From: Tissierella simiarum
Lineage (GTDB): Bacteria > Bacillota > Clostridia > Tissierellales > Tissierellaceae
Length of the DNA: 64,000 bases
Reading direction: 5' to 3'
Assembly (NCBI RefSeq): GCF_018917865.1
Contig: NZ_JAHLPM010000009.1
Location: 62,001 to 126,000, forward strand
Below the pieces are notes generated by a model that ran no database searches, was not told the origin of the DNA, and was given only the letters and a program-made list of their open reading frames with translations. The translations under genes were made by a program, and so were the position numbers. Numbering within the stretch: the first letter of the stretch is position 1; each line of letters starts with the position of its first letter. This document shows positions 19,058 through 29,509 of this stretch, in pieces.

Positions 19058-19339
19058 TTAGAAACTTTTATTGAAAGGTTCTAACAATTTTCTAACATAA
19101 GCATTATTAATTTTAATCTTATTATCTAATTTATACTTTAGTTCTGGTAGTACCGTATTATAAACAATTAAATGTTTAATCTTTTTCTTCTTTGGATTAT
19201 CTAGTTTTCTTAAATCTCCATCAACAACTAAAACGTGTTGATGATCTACTATATCCAATATCAAGAAAATACGTCCTTCATCTCGGCCAGCTCTCGACTT
19301 AACCACCTGTCCTACGGTTATGTCGTTAGTTGAATCCAT
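19058..19339 (-). CDS. KOW-domain RNA-binding protein (L14e/L6e-like)
   Basis: 93 residues from the ATG at 19339, chosen because AGAGGTG is well spaced from it and overlaps the upstream GTG. The KOW motif is in VGQVVKSRAGRDEGRIFLIL, followed by basic KKKKIKHLIVYN. Such small proteins sit between adk (or map) and infA in many Clostridia and resemble archaeal L14e; their role is unproven but ribosome-related by context. The usual map gene is missing from this slot. Confidence 0.85.
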   Translation of the reverse strand: MDSTNDITVGQVVKSRAGRDEGRIFLILDIVDHQHVLVVDGDLRKLDNPKKKKIKHLIVYNTVLPELKYKLDNKIKINNAYVRKLLEPFNKSF

Positions 19340-19377
19340 CAAATTCACCTCTTTATTGGTACCTGATTAATCAACTG

Positions 19378-19400
19378 GAGAAAGGCTTCAAGCCTTTCTC
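19378..19400 (-). other. Perfect hairpin between adk and the KOW gene
   Basis: 10-bp perfect stem GAGAAAGGCT/AGCCTTTCTC with a 3-nt loop. No T run follows it on the minus strand, so it is more likely an RNA-processing or stabilising element than a terminator. Confidence 0.6.
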
Positions 19401-19405
19401 ATTGG

Positions 19406-20050
19406 TTATCTTCCCAAAGCTTTAACTATTTCTTCAAATATTTCATTTATTGGTTTAGTACCATCTACATTTAATATTAACCCTTTTTCCTTATAATAAT
19501 CAATTAAAGGCTGAGTTTCTTTTAAATATACTTCTATTCTCTTTGCAACAGTTTCTTCCTTATCATCATCTCTTTGGAAAAGCTGTCCTCCTTCAATATC
19601 ACAAACATTTTCAACTTTAGAAGGATTAAACTTAATATGATATGTGGCACCACACTCTCTACAAATTCTTCTACCAATAGCTCTAGCAATTAGTATTTCC
19701 TTATCTGCATCAATGTTTACTACTTTGTCTAATTTTATACCCATTTGTGAGAGTTCTTTATCTAAAGCATCTGCTTGATTAACTGTTCTAGGAAATCCAT
19801 CTAATAGGAAGCCTTCTTTACAATCTTCCTTAGTCAATCTGTCTTTCACAATTGAAACCACAACATCATCGGGAACTAAAAGGCCTTTATCCATATATTC
19901 TTTTGCCTTTTTACCTAATTCAGTACCTTCTTTAATATTGGCTCTGAATATATCTCCTGTTGATATGTGTGGTATATTATATTTCTTAACTATAGCTGAT
20001 GCTTGAGTACCCTTTCCTGCTCCTGGAGGTCCTAGTAATACTAGTCTCAA
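19406..20050 (-). CDS. adk: Adenylate kinase
   Basis: 214 residues if started at the TTG at 20050, which gives the canonical [17 protein letters not shown]. The upstream ATG at 20059 touches the AGGGAG ribosome binding site and is unlikely. It interconverts ATP + AMP and 2 ADP. The P-loop [21 protein letters not shown] and the lid zinc site CRECGATYH ... VCDIE are visible; the fourth ligand position is Glu instead of the usual Cys or Asp. It follows secY by 21 bp. Confidence 0.96.
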   Translation of the reverse strand: MRLVLLGPPGAGKGTQASAIVKKYNIPHISTGDIFRANIKEGTELGKKAKEYMDKGLLVPDDVVVSIVKDRLTKEDCKEGFLLDGFPRTVNQADALDKELSQMGIKLDKVVNIDADKEILIARAIGRRICRECGATYHIKFNPSKVENVCDIEGGQLFQRDDDKEETVAKRIEVYLKETQPLIDYYKEKGLILNVDGTKPINEIFEEIVKALGR

Positions 20051-20071
20051 TATAATCATCTCCCTATAGTT

Positions 20072-21346
20072 TTATTTTAAGAAGCCTTTGTAATGTCTCA
20101 TTAACATTTGAGATTCTATTTGTTTAACTGTTTCCATTGCAACTCCTACTACGATTATTATAGCTGTTCCACCAAAGTTAACTTGCATTCCAAATGCTTT
20201 AGAAAGAAGTATTGGTAGCGAAGCCAATATTGCTAATGATATAGCTCCTACAAAAGTAATTCTAGTAACAACCTTATTTAAATAATCAGATGTAGGTCTA
20301 CCAGGTCTAATTCCTGGAATAAATCCACCATATTGTTGTAAGTTTTTTGAGTATTCTACAGTATTAAATTGAATTGCTGTATAAAAATAAGTGAAAAACA
20401 TTATTAACAATATGTTCAATATTGAATATATCCAAACTCCAACATTTCCTGCTGGTGTTAAATACTTAGTTATCCATGGTGATTGCTGTCCTTTAATGAA
20501 AAGAAATATAGTTTGTGGGAATGCCAATAATGAAGAAGCAAATATTACAGGAATAACTCCTGCCATTGACACTTTAATTGGTATATGAGTACTTTGACCC
20601 CCATACATTTTCCTACCCACTACTCTCTTTGCATATTGTACTGGAATTCTTCTTTCTCCTTCTTGTAAAGCAATAACTAAAGCTATTATAATTAAAGCCA
20701 CTATACCAAATAGTATAACTTTAATAGCACTCAATTGACCTACTTTAACTAATCCTAATGTCTTAACTATTTCATGAGGTAATCTTGATATAATACCAAC
20801 AAAGATTATTAAAGATGTACCATTACCTATACCTTTTTCAGTAATCAAATCTCCTAGCCACATTAAAAATGATGTACCAGCTATTAAAGATATTATTACT
20901 ATAGTATTTTGTAAAACATTAGTTGTTTCAATTGCTGATCTAAATAATCCAAAAGTAAACCCTATTGCTTGAATTAATGCTAATATCATAGCACCATATT
21001 TGGTATATCTAGCTATTTTTTTCCTACCTTCTTCTCCTTCTTTAGCTATTTCCTCTAATCTAGGAATAGCAATTGTTAAAAGCTGAATGATAATTGAGGC
21101 AGTAATATACGGATATATATTTAAAGCAAATATACTAAAACTACTAAAAGTACCTCCTGCCATCAAGTCAAGGAATTGTAAAAGTCCTCCTTGTGAAGCT
21201 GCAAATATATCTTTTATAGCCTGTTTATTCATATATGGTACTGGAATGCTAGAACCAAGTCTAAAAACTAATAACATTAATAGGGTAAATATAATTCTCT
21301 TTCTTATATCTGGTATTTTCCAGGCATTCCTTAAGGTTGAAAGCAT
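20072..21346 (-). CDS. secY: Protein translocase subunit SecY
   Basis: 424 residues with ten hydrophobic segments, the channel of the Sec translocon with SecE (encoded at 46152). Signatures VFRLGSSIPVPYMN near the N-terminus and the cytoplasmic loop EGERRIPVQYAKRVVGRKMYGG are intact. Its ATG directly abuts the rplO stop (TAAATG), a classic coupled junction of the spc operon. Confidence 0.98.
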   Translation of the reverse strand: MLSTLRNAWKIPDIRKRIIFTLLMLLVFRLGSSIPVPYMNKQAIKDIFAASQGGLLQFLDLMAGGTFSSFSIFALNIYPYITASIIIQLLTIAIPRLEEIAKEGEEGRKKIARYTKYGAMILALIQAIGFTFGLFRSAIETTNVLQNTIVIISLIAGTSFLMWLGDLITEKGIGNGTSLIIFVGIISRLPHEIVKTLGLVKVGQLSAIKVILFGIVALIIIALVIALQEGERRIPVQYAKRVVGRKMYGGQSTHIPIKVSMAGVIPVIFASSLLAFPQTIFLFIKGQQSPWITKYLTPAGNVGVWIYSILNILLIMFFTYFYTAIQFNTVEYSKNLQQYGGFIPGIRPGRPTSDYLNKVVTRITFVGAISLAILASLPILLSKAFGMQVNFGGTAIIIVVGVAMETVKQIESQMLMRHYKGFLK

Positions 21347-21796
21347 TTATATCACCTCTACCTTTCCTCCTGCAGCTTCAATCTTCTCAGCGGCAGTTTT
21401 ACTAAATTTGTGTGCCTTTACAGTTAGCTTTATGCTTAGTTCTCCATCTCCAAGAATTTTAATTCCATCTTTTGCTTTACCCCTTTTAACGATACCTTCA
21501 TTAAATAGAAGTTCAGGAGTAACTACAGTATTTTCACCAAATCTATTTAAATCATCCACATTTATTGTGGCATATTCTTTAGCAAATATGTTAGTAAATC
21601 CACGTTTTGGAATTCTTCTAAATAATGGCATTTGGCCACCTTCAAAACCTGGTCTTACACCTCCGCCAGATCTAGCATTTTGACCTTTATGTCCTTTACC
21701 AGAAGTTTTACCATGACCTGAGCCGGTTCCTCTACCTAACCTTTTAGTTTTCTTAGTTCCTCCACCAGCATTTGGTCTTAACTCATTTAGTTTCAT
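21347..21796 (-). CDS. rplO: Ribosomal protein L15 (uL15)
   Basis: 149 residues. The glycine-rich, basic N-terminus ([20 protein letters not shown]) threads into 23S rRNA, and the C-terminal globular part ends [17 protein letters not shown]. It ends directly against secY, so its last codons carry the secY ribosome binding site. Confidence 0.98.
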   Translation of the reverse strand: MKLNELRPNAGGGTKKTKRLGRGTGSGHGKTSGKGHKGQNARSGGGVRPGFEGGQMPLFRRIPKRGFTNIFAKEYATINVDDLNRFGENTVVTPELLFNEGIVKRGKAKDGIKILGDGELSIKLTVKAHKFSKTAAEKIEAAGGKVEVI

Positions 21797-21815
21797 AGGT
21801 ACACCTCCTCTAAAC

Positions 21816-21992
21816 TTATTCTATCACTTCAACCATGTAGTTTACTTGATCTATCATACCTCTGATTTGAGGGGTATCATCTTTTTCCACTACTTGACCG
21901 ATCTTTGTTAATCCAAGAGCTTCTATGGTTTTCTTATGTGTTTCAGGTTTTCCGATAGTGCTTTTAACCAACTTAATTTTGATCTTAGTCAT
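21816..21992 (-). CDS. rpmD: Ribosomal protein L30 (uL30)
   Basis: 58 residues read from the minus strand: [17 protein letters not shown] through VNYMVEVIE. The short bacterial form has the family's KIKLVKS start and the [21 protein letters not shown] core. It lies between rpsE and rplO, preceded by GGGGGG 5 bp before the ATG. Confidence 0.96.
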   Translation of the reverse strand: MTKIKIKLVKSTIGKPETHKKTIEALGLTKIGQVVEKDDTPQIRGMIDQVNYMVEVIE

Positions 21993-22003
21993 TTTAATCC
22001 CCC

Positions 22004-22510
22004 CTAGCCTAATAATTCTTCAACAGTTTTTCCTCTTAATTTTGCAACATCTTCTGCTCTCTTTAATCCTTTTAAAGCTTCCATTGTTGCATTTACAACG
22101 TTTCTTGGATTACTTGTTCCTAAACTTTTTGTTCTTATATCTCTAATGCCTGCTAATTCACATACAGCACGCACTGCTCCACCAGCAATAACTCCAGTAC
22201 CTTCTTTAGATGGTTTAAGTAATACTCTTCCTGCACCAAATTCTCCTAAGATTTCATGTGGTACTGTAGTTCCTACAAGGGGAACTTCGATTATGTGTTT
22301 TTTAGCGTCTTGGATTGCTTTTCTTATAGCTTCAGGTACTTCTAAAGCTTTAGCCATTCCTACGCCTACATGACCGTTTTCATCTCCAACTACTACTAAT
22401 GCACTAAATCTAAAGTTTCTACCGCCTTTTACAACTTTAGTAACACGGTTAATACTAACAACTCTTTCTTTTAAGTCCAGTTCGTTTGGATCTATATATG
22501 AACGTTCCAT
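22004..22510 (-). CDS. rpsE: Ribosomal protein S5 (uS5)
   Basis: 168 residues. Double-stranded RNA-binding-like N-domain ([19 protein letters not shown]) and the conserved [18 protein letters not shown] loop are present. S5 acts in decoding fidelity and 30S assembly. It is part of the spc operon, with 17 bp to rplR and 11 bp to rpmD. Confidence 0.98.
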   Translation of the reverse strand: MERSYIDPNELDLKERVVSINRVTKVVKGGRNFRFSALVVVGDENGHVGVGMAKALEVPEAIRKAIQDAKKHIIEVPLVGTTVPHEILGEFGAGRVLLKPSKEGTGVIAGGAVRAVCELAGIRDIRTKSLGTSNPRNVVNATMEALKGLKRAEDVAKLRGKTVEELLG

Positions 22511-22527
22511 TTATTCCCCTCCTTCTA

Positions 22528-22890
22528 TTAAAATTTAAGTCCTGCTTCTCTTGCACCTTCAGCAAGTTCTTTTATTCTTCCATGATAAATAAATCCGCCT
22601 CTGTCGAATACAACTTCTTCTATTCCTTTTTCTAAAGCTCTTTTTGCAACTAATTCTCCAATAACTTTAGCAGCTTCCTTGTTCTGAGTTGAAGTAAGGT
22701 TTAAACTTTTATCTAATGTGGAAGCTGAAGCTAATGTATGACCTGCTACGTCATCAATTATTTGTGCATATATATGGTTTCCACTTCTATATACATTAAG
22801 TCTTGGTCTTTCAGGAGTTCCATATACTTTTTGTCTTACTCTTTCATGCCTATTTTTTCTATTTTCATTTCTATTTATTTTTTTTAGCAA
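22528..22890 (-). CDS. rplR: Ribosomal protein L18 (uL18)
   Basis: 120 residues from a TTG start 9 bp after GAGGGGAG. The basic N-terminus ([27 protein letters not shown]) binds 5S rRNA, and the ending [26 protein letters not shown] is canonical. Confidence 0.97.
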   Translation of the reverse strand: MLKKINRNENRKNRHERVRQKVYGTPERPRLNVYRSGNHIYAQIIDDVAGHTLASASTLDKSLNLTSTQNKEAAKVIGELVAKRALEKGIEEVVFDRGGFIYHGRIKELAEGAREAGLKF

Positions 22891-22906
22891 CGTTCTTCAC
22901 TCCCCT

Positions 22907-23446
22907 CTACTTACCAGTCTTACCAACCTTACGTCTAACAACTTCGTTAGAGTATCTAATACCTTTTCCTTTATAAGGCTCAGGTTTTCTAAATTCTCTG
23001 ATAACAGCTGCATAATTACCTACTTGTTGTTTATTTATGCCTTTAACTATAATTCTGTTTTGTTGTGGAACTTCTACTTCAATTCCTTTTGGATCTTCAA
23101 GTTCTACTGGATGAGAATATCCTAAAGTAAGTACTAATTTATTTCCTTGTTTTTGAGCTCTATATCCAGTACCCTCTATTTCTAACGTTTTAGAGTATCC
23201 ATTGGTAACTCCTTCAATCATGTTAGCAATTAAGGTTCTTGCTAATCCATGTAATGATCTATGCTTTTTATTTTCTGTTGGACGAGCAACTGTTAGCACG
23301 CCATCTTCTATTTTAATTTCCATTTCAGGACTTATTTGTTCAGCTAATTGTCCTTTAGGTCCTTTTACTTCAACGTAATTTTTATCATTTATTTTAACTT
23401 CAACTCCACTTGGGATATTGATTGGTTTCAATCCTATTCTTGACAT
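22907..23446 (-). CDS. rplF: Ribosomal protein L6 (uL6)
   Basis: 179 residues with the two L6 repeats. Signatures [17 protein letters not shown] at the N-terminus and [25 protein letters not shown] at the C-terminus. L6 lies at the base of the L7/L12 stalk near the factor-binding site. The 36-bp gap to rpsH contains only a short GTGCACCTCC-type ribosome binding region. Confidence 0.98.
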   Translation of the reverse strand: MSRIGLKPINIPSGVEVKINDKNYVEVKGPKGQLAEQISPEMEIKIEDGVLTVARPTENKKHRSLHGLARTLIANMIEGVTNGYSKTLEIEGTGYRAQKQGNKLVLTLGYSHPVELEDPKGIEVEVPQQNRIIVKGINKQQVGNYAAVIREFRKPEPYKGKGIRYSNEVVRRKVGKTGK

Positions 23447-23482
23447 GAGTGCACCTCCTGTTCCTGTAGTGTAGTTATTTTA

Positions 23483-23878
23483 TTACCAAACGTAACAAAT
23501 AACTTCTCCGCCTATTTCGCCTTTTCTAGCATCTTTGTCAGTCATTATTCCTTTTGATGTAGAAAGGATTGCTATTCCAAGACCACCTAATACTCTTGGT
23601 ATCTCATCGCTCTTAACATAAACTCTAAGACCTGGTTTGGAAATTCTCTTTATTCCACTAATAACTTTTTCATTATGTTTTCCATATTTTAAGTCTACTC
23701 TTATAATCCCTTGTTTACCATCATCTATTACATCGTAACCTTTTATGAACCCTTCATTCAATAGGATTTGTGCTAATTGCTTTTTAATATTTGAAGCAGG
23801 AATATCAACAGAATCATGCTTTGCATTATTTCCATTTCTTATTCTCGTTAACATATCTGCAATTGGGTCTGTCATCAT
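23483..23878 (-). CDS. rpsH: Ribosomal protein S8 (uS8)
   Basis: 131 residues, [19 protein letters not shown] start and [26 protein letters not shown] end. S8 organises the central domain of 16S rRNA. In proteobacteria it is the spc operon repressor; I found no obvious S8-like target in the rplX-rplE leader here. Confidence 0.98.
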   Translation of the reverse strand: MMTDPIADMLTRIRNGNNAKHDSVDIPASNIKKQLAQILLNEGFIKGYDVIDDGKQGIIRVDLKYGKHNEKVISGIKRISKPGLRVYVKSDEIPRVLGGLGIAILSTSKGIMTDKDARKGEIGGEVICYVW

Positions 23879-23910
23879 AATTTAGCTACCTCCTTTCATA
23901 ACCTTCATTA

Positions 23911-24096
23911 CTACCAACTTGCTTTTTTAACACCAGGGATTTGGCCTTTGTATGCTAATTCTCTAAAACAAATACGACATACTCCATATTTTCTTAAATA
24001 CGCATGAGGTCTTCCACAAATTTTACATCTATTATATTCTCTTGTACTAAACTTTTGCTTTCTTTGTTGTTTAGCAATCATTGATTTTTTCGCCAA
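23911..24096 (-). CDS. rpsZ: Ribosomal protein S14 type Z (zinc form)
   Basis: 61 residues from a TTG start placed 9 bp after GGAGGG. The short zinc form is identified by [20 protein letters not shown], two CxxC pairs. It is the standard Firmicute S14 in the spc operon. The presence of zinc forms of S14, L33 and L36 suggests zinc-free paralogues, if any, lie elsewhere. Confidence 0.97.
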   Translation of the reverse strand: MAKKSMIAKQQRKQKFSTREYNRCKICGRPHAYLRKYGVCRICFRELAYKGQIPGVKKASW

Positions 24097-24114
24097 GACA
24101 TTTTCCCTCCTTCT

Positions 24115-24657
24115 TTACTTTTTAAAGGGCATACCCATTAGCTCTAAGAACGCTTTAGCTTCTTCATCAGTCTTTGCTGTAGTTACAATAACTATATCCA
24201 TTCCTCTAATAGATTCAATCATATCATATTCAATTTCTGGGAATATCAGCTGTTCTTTAATACCTAATGCATAGTTTCCTCTACCATCAAAAGAAGTATC
24301 GCTTACTCCTCTAAAGTCTCTAACTCTTGGAAGAGCTATGTTCATTAACTTATCTAGGAAGTGATACATCTTATCGCCTCTTAATGTAACCTTTGTACCT
24401 ACGTTCATTCCTTCACGAAGTTTAAAGTTAGCTATTGATTTTTTAGCTTTTGTTATAACAGGTTTTTGACCTACAATTAGTTCCAATTCTTTTACTGCAC
24501 TTTCTAATGTTTTTGGATTATCTCTAGCTTCACCAATTCCCATGTTTACAATAACTTTTTCAAGTCTTGGAACTTCCATTATATTTTTATATTGAAATTT
24601 TTCCATTAAGGCTTTAACAACTTCGTTTTCATATTTTTCTTGTAGTCTGGAAGTCAT
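24115..24657 (-). CDS. rplE: Ribosomal protein L5 (uL5)
   Basis: 180 residues. Signatures [16 protein letters not shown] and [26 protein letters not shown], with the terminal [19 protein letters not shown]5 binds 5S rRNA and contacts P-site tRNA across the subunit interface. It is 18 bp from rpsZ and 26 bp from rplX. Confidence 0.98.
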   Translation of the reverse strand: MTSRLQEKYENEVVKALMEKFQYKNIMEVPRLEKVIVNMGIGEARDNPKTLESAVKELELIVGQKPVITKAKKSIANFKLREGMNVGTKVTLRGDKMYHFLDKLMNIALPRVRDFRGVSDTSFDGRGNYALGIKEQLIFPEIEYDMIESIRGMDIVIVTTAKTDEEAKAFLELMGMPFKK

Positions 24658-24683
24658 TCCTATTACCTCCTTTCGATATTACG

Positions 24684-24998
24684 TTATTTATCTAGAACTT
24701 CTCCACATTTTTTACATACTCTAACTTTGTTTCCATTTTCCAAGAACTTATGTCCTATTCTTACTCCATTCTTATCTTTATCACAGTAGTACATAACTTT
24801 AGAAACATGGATTGGTCCTTCTTGATGGATTATTCCGCCTTGTTGAGTTGGACCTTGTGCTTTTTTATGCTTTGTAAGCATGTTTACACCTTCAACTATT
24901 ACTCTATTTGCTTTAGGAAACACTTTTAAAACTTTTCCTTTTTTTCCTTTATCTTTTCCAGAAATAATCACTACTGTATCTCCGCTCTTTACATGCAT
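24684..24998 (-). CDS. rplX: Ribosomal protein L24 (uL24)
   Basis: 104 residues. KOW motif in [20 protein letters not shown], an assembly-initiator fold. A C-terminal zinc-ribbon-like pair, YCDKDKN ... [10 protein letters not shown], is also seen in other Firmicutes. It starts ATG after a GGAGGTGTAAAG ribosome binding site and lies 15 bp after rplN. Confidence 0.98.
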   Translation of the reverse strand: MHVKSGDTVVIISGKDKGKKGKVLKVFPKANRVIVEGVNMLTKHKKAQGPTQQGGIIHQEGPIHVSKVMYYCDKDKNGVRIGHKFLENGNKVRVCKKCGEVLDK

Positions 24999-25013
24999 AC
25001 TTTACACCTCCTC

Positions 25014-25382
25014 TTATAGTACTTCCGGTGCTAAGGATATAATTTTCATGAAGTTTCCTCTTCTTAGTTCCCTTGTAACAGGACCAAATATACGAGTACC
25101 TACTGGGTTTTTATCATCCTTTATAATAACCGCTGCATTGTCATCAAACTTAATGTAGCTTCCATCATTTCTTCTAACACCTTGTTTTGTTCTTACAATT
25201 ACTGCTTTTATTACGTCTCCTTTTTTAACAACCCCTCCAGGTGTTGCACTTTTAACGGAACAAACTACTATATCTCCTACACTAGCATATTTCTTATTTG
25301 TACCACCTAATACTCTGATAACCAATAACTCTTTTGCACCTGAATTATCAGCAACTCTCATACGGCTTTCCGTTTGAATCAT
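25014..25382 (-). CDS. rplN: Ribosomal protein L14 (uL14)
   Basis: 122 residues, [18 protein letters not shown] start and the signature [17 protein letters not shown]. It forms part of the subunit bridge B8 and the RsfS docking face. It is the first gene of the spc portion after rpsQ (28 bp). Confidence 0.98.
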   Translation of the reverse strand: MIQTESRMRVADNSGAKELLVIRVLGGTNKKYASVGDIVVCSVKSATPGGVVKKGDVIKAVIVRTKQGVRRNDGSYIKFDDNAAVIIKDDKNPVGTRIFGPVTRELRRGNFMKIISLAPEVL

Positions 25383-25410
25383 TAGAATACCTCCTTTCCA
25401 GGCAAAAGAA

Positions 25411-25665
25411 CTATTTTGCCTTTTCTAATACACTCACAAGTCTCCATCTCTTATCCTTGCTCAATGGTCTAGTTTCCATTATTTTAACAACATCGCCTTT
25501 TCTGCATTCATTGTTTTCGTCATGAGCCTTAAATTTTGTTGTTCTCTTAATTTGCTTTTTATATAAAGGATGGGTTACAAATGTTTCAATAGCAACCACT
25601 ATAGTTTTATCCATTTTATCGCTTACAACAGTACCTACTCTGACTTTACGGTTTCCTCTTTCCAT
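25411..25665 (-). CDS. rpsQ: Ribosomal protein S17 (uS17)
   Basis: 84 residues, OB-fold protein binding the 5' domain of 16S r[23 protein letters not shown] and [37 protein letters not shown]-type core are canonical for the family (segments read at residues 11-30 and 40-76). Six bp separate it from rpmC. Confidence 0.97.
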   Translation of the reverse strand: MERGNRKVRVGTVVSDKMDKTIVVAIETFVTHPLYKKQIKRTTKFKAHDENNECRKGDVVKIMETRPLSKDKRWRLVSVLEKAK

Positions 25666-25671
25666 TTGAGG

Positions 25672-25878
25672 TTAAACCTCCTTTCCTATACCTAGTTCTC
25701 TTTCCCTAACGATGGTTTTTACACGAGCTATGTCTTTTCTTACAGCTTTAATTCTCATAGGGTTATCAAGTTGGCCTGTAGCCAATTGAAATCTTAGGTT
25801 GAATAATTCTGTTTTTAACTCTAATAATTTATTATTTAATTCTTGTTCTGACATTTGGCGAGTTTCTTTAGCCTTCAT
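25672..25878 (-). CDS. rpmC: Ribosomal protein L29 (uL29)
   Basis: 68 residues from the ATG at 25878 ([18 protein letters not shown]). The longer frame adds 14 residues not found in the family; GGGTGG lies 8 bp before my start. The two-helix protein contains [19 protein letters not shown] and sits at the tunnel exit, where trigger factor and SRP dock. It overlaps the rplP 3' end by 11 bp. Confidence 0.97.
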   Translation of the reverse strand: MKAKETRQMSEQELNNKLLELKTELFNLRFQLATGQLDNPMRIKAVRKDIARVKTIVRERELGIGKEV

Positions 25879-26311
25879 TAGCTTCACCACCCTTTTCCTG
25901 AGAATCCTCACGAGTAACAAATTTAGTTTTTATAGGCAATTTATGTGCCGCAAGTCTCATTGCTTCTCTAGCAACATCTTCTGGTACTCCACCCATTTCA
26001 AATAAGATTCTACCTGGCTTAACAACTGCTACCCAATACTCAGGTGATCCTTTCCCAGAACCCATACGTGTTTCAGCTGGCTTTTCAGTAACTGGCTTAT
26101 CCGGAAAAACTTTAATCCAAATATTCCCGCCCCTTTTTATATATCTTGTCATCGCACGTCTTGCAGCCTCTATTTGATTGGATGTTATCCAAGTTGGTTC
26201 TAGGGCTTGTAGTCCAAATTCACCGTAAGTAATAGTATTACCACGAGTTGCTTTACCTTTCATTCTTCCTCTATGAACTCTACGATATTTTACTCTTTTA
26301 GGCATTAACAT
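25868..26311 (-). CDS. rplP: Ribosomal protein L16 (uL16)
   Basis: 147 residues, canonical [15 protein letters not shown] start. It contains the conserved arginine-rich [13 protein letters not shown] and [20 protein letters not shown] loops that line the A-site tRNA corridor. It ends with a glutamate/glycine tail. It overlaps rpmC by 11 bp and lies 34 bp after rpsC. Confidence 0.98.
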   Translation of the reverse strand: MLMPKRVKYRRVHRGRMKGKATRGNTITYGEFGLQALEPTWITSNQIEAARRAMTRYIKRGGNIWIKVFPDKPVTEKPAETRMGSGKGSPEYWVAVVKPGRILFEMGGVPEDVAREAMRLAAHKLPIKTKFVTREDSQEKGGEANEG

Positions 26312-26345
26312 TTTTACCTTCCTCCTTCCTACAGCTATTTATAAG

Positions 26346-27020
26346 CTATTTTTCAACAGTGTCTTTCCCTTTTACTTTTTCAACTTTCTTCGTAGGAAGA
26401 ACCTCTCCTTTGTATAACCATACTTTTACACCAAGTTTTCCATAGGTTGTATCCGCTTCTGCAAAACCGTAATCTATATCTGCTCTTAATGTTTGAAGAG
26501 GTATTGTTCCTTCACTATATCCTTCTGTTCTAGCCATATCAGCTCCGCCTAGTCTTCCTGATACAGAAGTCTTAATTCCTTTTGCACCTGATCTCATAGT
26601 CCTTTGGATCGCTTGTTTCATTGCTCTTCTAAAAGAAACTCTTCTTTCAAGTTGAGAAGCAATATTTTCTGCCACTAACTGTGCATCAAGTTCTGCTACC
26701 TTTACTTCTTCTACATTTACTACTACGTTTTTCTTAGTCATTTTTTCTAAGTTTAATCTTAGTTCTTCTACACCTGAACCGCCTTTTCCTATTACCATAC
26801 CTGGTTTAGCTGTATATACAGTAAGCTTTATTCTATTGGCAGCTCTTTCTATTTCAATTCTAGAAACTCCTGAAATAAATAATTTTTTCTTTACATATTC
26901 ACGGATTTTATAATCTTCTACTAAGAATTCATTAAAGTTTTTGCTGTCAGCATACCACTTTGAATCCCAATCTTTTATTATTCCGACCCTTAAACCGTGT
27001 GGGTTAACCTTTTGGCCCAT
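26346..27020 (-). CDS. rpsC: Ribosomal protein S3 (uS3)
   Basis: 224 residues. The KH domain motif [15 protein letters not shown] is intact, followed by the C-terminal domain with [22 protein letters not shown]3 forms part of the mRNA entry tunnel and helicase activity. It has [22 protein letters not shown] at the N-terminus. Confidence 0.98.
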   Translation of the reverse strand: MGQKVNPHGLRVGIIKDWDSKWYADSKNFNEFLVEDYKIREYVKKKLFISGVSRIEIERAANRIKLTVYTAKPGMVIGKGGSGVEELRLNLEKMTKKNVVVNVEEVKVAELDAQLVAENIASQLERRVSFRRAMKQAIQRTMRSGAKGIKTSVSGRLGGADMARTEGYSEGTIPLQTLRADIDYGFAEADTTYGKLGVKVWLYKGEVLPTKKVEKVKGKDTVEK

Positions 27021-27037
27021 TAACTATCCCTCCTTCT

Positions 27038-27373
27038 CTAATCACGTTCTTTTACAGTGACTCCTATATGACTACTCCTCTTTAGTATAGGATAAGCCAT
27101 TCCTCTTGCCTTTGGTCTCCATCTTTTAAGTTGTGGACCATCATTAGCATAGGCTTCAGCTACATAAAGTTTATCCCTATCCATATTGAAGTTATTTTCA
27201 GCATTGGCAATAGCAGAGCTTAAAACTTTTTCAAGTACTTTAGCACCTTTTTTAGGTGTAAATCTTAAAATTGATAAAGCTTCGTCTACTTGCTTGCCTC
27301 TAATTTCATTACATATAAAATTTACCTTTAAGGGTGAAATTCGTATATATTTAGCTATAGCTCTAGCTTCCAC
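27038..27373 (-). CDS. rplV: Ribosomal protein L22 (uL22)
   Basis: 111 residues from a GTG start after GGAGGGAATCATA. The beta-hairpin that lines the peptide exit tunnel is visible as [20 protein letters not shown]. No insertion or deletion of the macrolide-resistance type is apparent in that loop. Confidence 0.97.
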   Translation of the reverse strand: MEARAIAKYIRISPLKVNFICNEIRGKQVDEALSILRFTPKKGAKVLEKVLSSAIANAENNFNMDRDKLYVAEAYANDGPQLKRWRPKARGMAYPILKRSSHIGVTVKERD

Positions 27374-27394
27374 TATGATTCCCTCCTTTTCCTT

Positions 27395-27679
27395 CTATCT
27401 TAAGCCTGTTGATTTTTCAGTCTTGTCAGCGTGTCCTCTATATGTTCTCGTAGGAACAAATTCGCCAAGCTTATGACCTACCATGTCTTCGGTAATATAT
27501 ATTGGAACATGTTTTCTTCCATCATGCACAGCTATAGTATGACCAACCATTTGTGGGAATATAGTTGAACGACGTGACCATGTTTTTATAACTTTTTTAT
27601 CATTATTTTTATTTAACTCTTCTATTTTTTTAAGAAGATGATCATCACAAAAGGGTCCTTTTTTCAGAGATCTACCCAT
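27395..27679 (-). CDS. rpsS: Ribosomal protein S19 (uS19)
   Basis: 94 residues. [20 protein letters not shown] start and the [20 protein letters not shown] and [17 protein letters not shown] signatures. S19 lies in the 30S head beside S13. It is 29 bp after rplB and 21 bp before rplV. Confidence 0.98.
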   Translation of the reverse strand: MGRSLKKGPFCDDHLLKKIEELNKNNDKKVIKTWSRRSTIFPQMVGHTIAVHDGRKHVPIYITEDMVGHKLGEFVPTRTYRGHADKTEKSTGLR

Positions 27680-27708
27680 GATTATTCCTCCTTTCAGATA
27701 GTTTCAAA

Positions 27709-28539
27709 CTACTTAGTTCTTCTTCTTACGATATATTTGTTAGATTTCTTGTTTTTCTTTCTAGTTTTCAATCCTAGAGCTGGTTTACCCCATGGAGTTA
27801 ATGGTGATGGCATACCAATTGGTGCTCTACCTTCTCCACCTCCGTGTGGATGGTCTACCGGATTCATGGCACTACCTCTAACTGTAGGTCTTATGCCCAT
27901 ATGTCTCTTTCTTCCAGCTTTTCCTATTGTAATATTTTCGTGATCTACATTTCCTACTTGACCTATTGTAGCTCGACATTCAACTCTAACTAATCTAAAC
28001 TCTCCTGAGGGAAGTCTTAATTGGGCATATTTGCCTTCTTTAGCCATTAATTGTGCTTCAGCACCAGCTGATCTAACTAATTGACCACCTTTTCCAGGTT
28101 TCAACTCAACATTGTGTACTGTTGTTCCCACAGGAATATCTTTAAGTTGTAAACAGTTACCAGTTTTAATATCTGCATTTTCACCAGATTCAATAACATC
28201 ATCAACTTTTAAACCATAAGGTGCAAGGATATATCTCTTTTCACCATCAGCATAGTTTATAAGAGCTATATTGGCAGTTCTATTTGGATCATATTCAATG
28301 GATGCGACTTTTCCAGGTATGCCATCCTTATTTCTTTTAAAGTCAATTATTCTATATTTTCTTTTAGCACCGCCGCCTCTGTGACGGATAGTGATTCTAC
28401 CTTGAGCGTTTCTTCCACCACTTCTATTTAAATTAATAATTAGTGACTTTTCAGGTTCTTTGTTGGTAATTTCTTCAAATGAGGAAACAGTCATTTGCCT
28501 GATTGCTGGGGAAGTTGGTTTGAATTTTCTAATACTCAT
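27709..28539 (-). CDS. rplB: Ribosomal protein L2 (uL2)
   Basis: 276 residues, full length. Conserved [16 protein letters not shown], the [20 protein letters not shown] segment and [13 protein letters not shown], which includes the histidine near the peptidyl transferase centre. It is one of the most conserved 50S proteins. The gene lies between rplW (26 bp) and rpsS (29 bp). Confidence 0.99.
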   Translation of the reverse strand: MSIRKFKPTSPAIRQMTVSSFEEITNKEPEKSLIINLNRSGGRNAQGRITIRHRGGGAKRKYRIIDFKRNKDGIPGKVASIEYDPNRTANIALINYADGEKRYILAPYGLKVDDVIESGENADIKTGNCLQLKDIPVGTTVHNVELKPGKGGQLVRSAGAEAQLMAKEGKYAQLRLPSGEFRLVRVECRATIGQVGNVDHENITIGKAGRKRHMGIRPTVRGSAMNPVDHPHGGGEGRAPIGMPSPLTPWGKPALGLKTRKKNKKSNKYIVRRRTK

Positions 28540-28565
28540 TGTTTTTCCCTCCTTCTATGAAACTT

Positions 28566-28859
28566 TTATTCCATTCCTTCAAAGAATTCTATTCTCTTAG
28601 AATCTTCCGTTAATTTAACGATAGCCTTTTTCCAGTTTGGTCTTCTTCCTACATGAACACCCATTCTCTTTTCTTTGCCAAGCATGTTCATAGTATTTAC
28701 TTTTTCAACCTTTACACCAAATATACTTTCTACAGCCTTCTTAACTTCAGACTTGTTAGCCTTTTTATCCACTACAAAAGTATATTTTCCATACGCCATA
28801 TCATCCATACTTTTTTCCGTGATTATTGGTCTAATGACAATATCGTGTGGAATACGCAT
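28566..28859 (-). CDS. rplW: Ribosomal protein L23 (uL23)
   Basis: 97 residues. [20 protein letters not shown] start and the [21 protein letters not shown] loop. It forms the tunnel-exit docking site for trigger factor and SRP. Its ATG overlaps the rplD stop by 1 bp (TAATG), showing coupling. Confidence 0.98.
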   Translation of the reverse strand: MRIPHDIVIRPIITEKSMDDMAYGKYTFVVDKKANKSEVKKAVESIFGVKVEKVNTMNMLGKEKRMGVHVGRRPNWKKAIVKLTEDSKRIEFFEGME

Positions 28860-29482
28860 TATGCATACACCTCCTCCACTTTTCTTACTGCTTCTTTTGT
28901 TATGATAAAGGAATTGTGGTTCAATATATCATAAACATTTAATGTATTTACAAGAGCAGTTTGTACATTCGGAATGTTATTTGCTGATTTAATAACATTT
29001 GCATTTTTTTCATCCATTACTATAAGAGCTTTTTTATCAGCTTTTAAGTTAGCTAATAAATTAGCCATTTCCTTAGTCTTTGGTGCTCCAAAGTTTAGTT
29101 CGTCAATTACAATTATTTCGTTATTTAATACTTTAGAAGATAAAGCACTTTTCATAGCAAGCCTTTTAACCTTTTTAGGCACTTTATAACTGTAGTCTCT
29201 TGGCTTTGGTGCAAATGTAACTCCGCCGCCAGTCCAATGAGGGGCTCTAATACTACCTTGACGGGCTCTACCTGTGCCTTTTTGTCTCCAAGGTTTTCTT
29301 CCTCCACCTCTTACTTCAGCTCTAGTTTTAGTTGATTGAGTTCCTTGTCTTTTATTTGCAAGTTGGTTTTTAACAACCTCATAAAGTACATGTTGGTTTA
29401 CTTCAATACCAAATATGTCTTCATTTAACTCAATTTCACCTACTTGTTCTCCTAATATATTATAAACATTAACTTTAGGCAT
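28859..29482 (-). CDS. rplD: Ribosomal protein L4 (uL4)
   Basis: 207 residues. The tunnel-constriction extension is seen as [20 protein letters not shown], and the C-terminal globular domain ends with [18 protein letters not shown]. In E. coli L4 represses the S10 operon through its leader. Whether it does so here is open, although the leader upstream of rpsJ is structured. Confidence 0.98.
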   Translation of the reverse strand: MPKVNVYNILGEQVGEIELNEDIFGIEVNQHVLYEVVKNQLANKRQGTQSTKTRAEVRGGGRKPWRQKGTGRARQGSIRAPHWTGGGVTFAPKPRDYSYKVPKKVKRLAMKSALSSKVLNNEIIVIDELNFGAPKTKEMANLLANLKADKKALIVMDEKNANVIKSANNIPNVQTALVNTLNVYDILNHNSFIITKEAVRKVEEVYA

Positions 29483-29509
29483 TTCGCATCCTCCTTTCCG
29501 CCTGAATTA

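Noticed and set aside
21087-21683. 198-residue plus-strand frame opposite secY and rplO
   Set aside because: Long antisense frame over conserved genes; no ribosome binding site or family resemblance.
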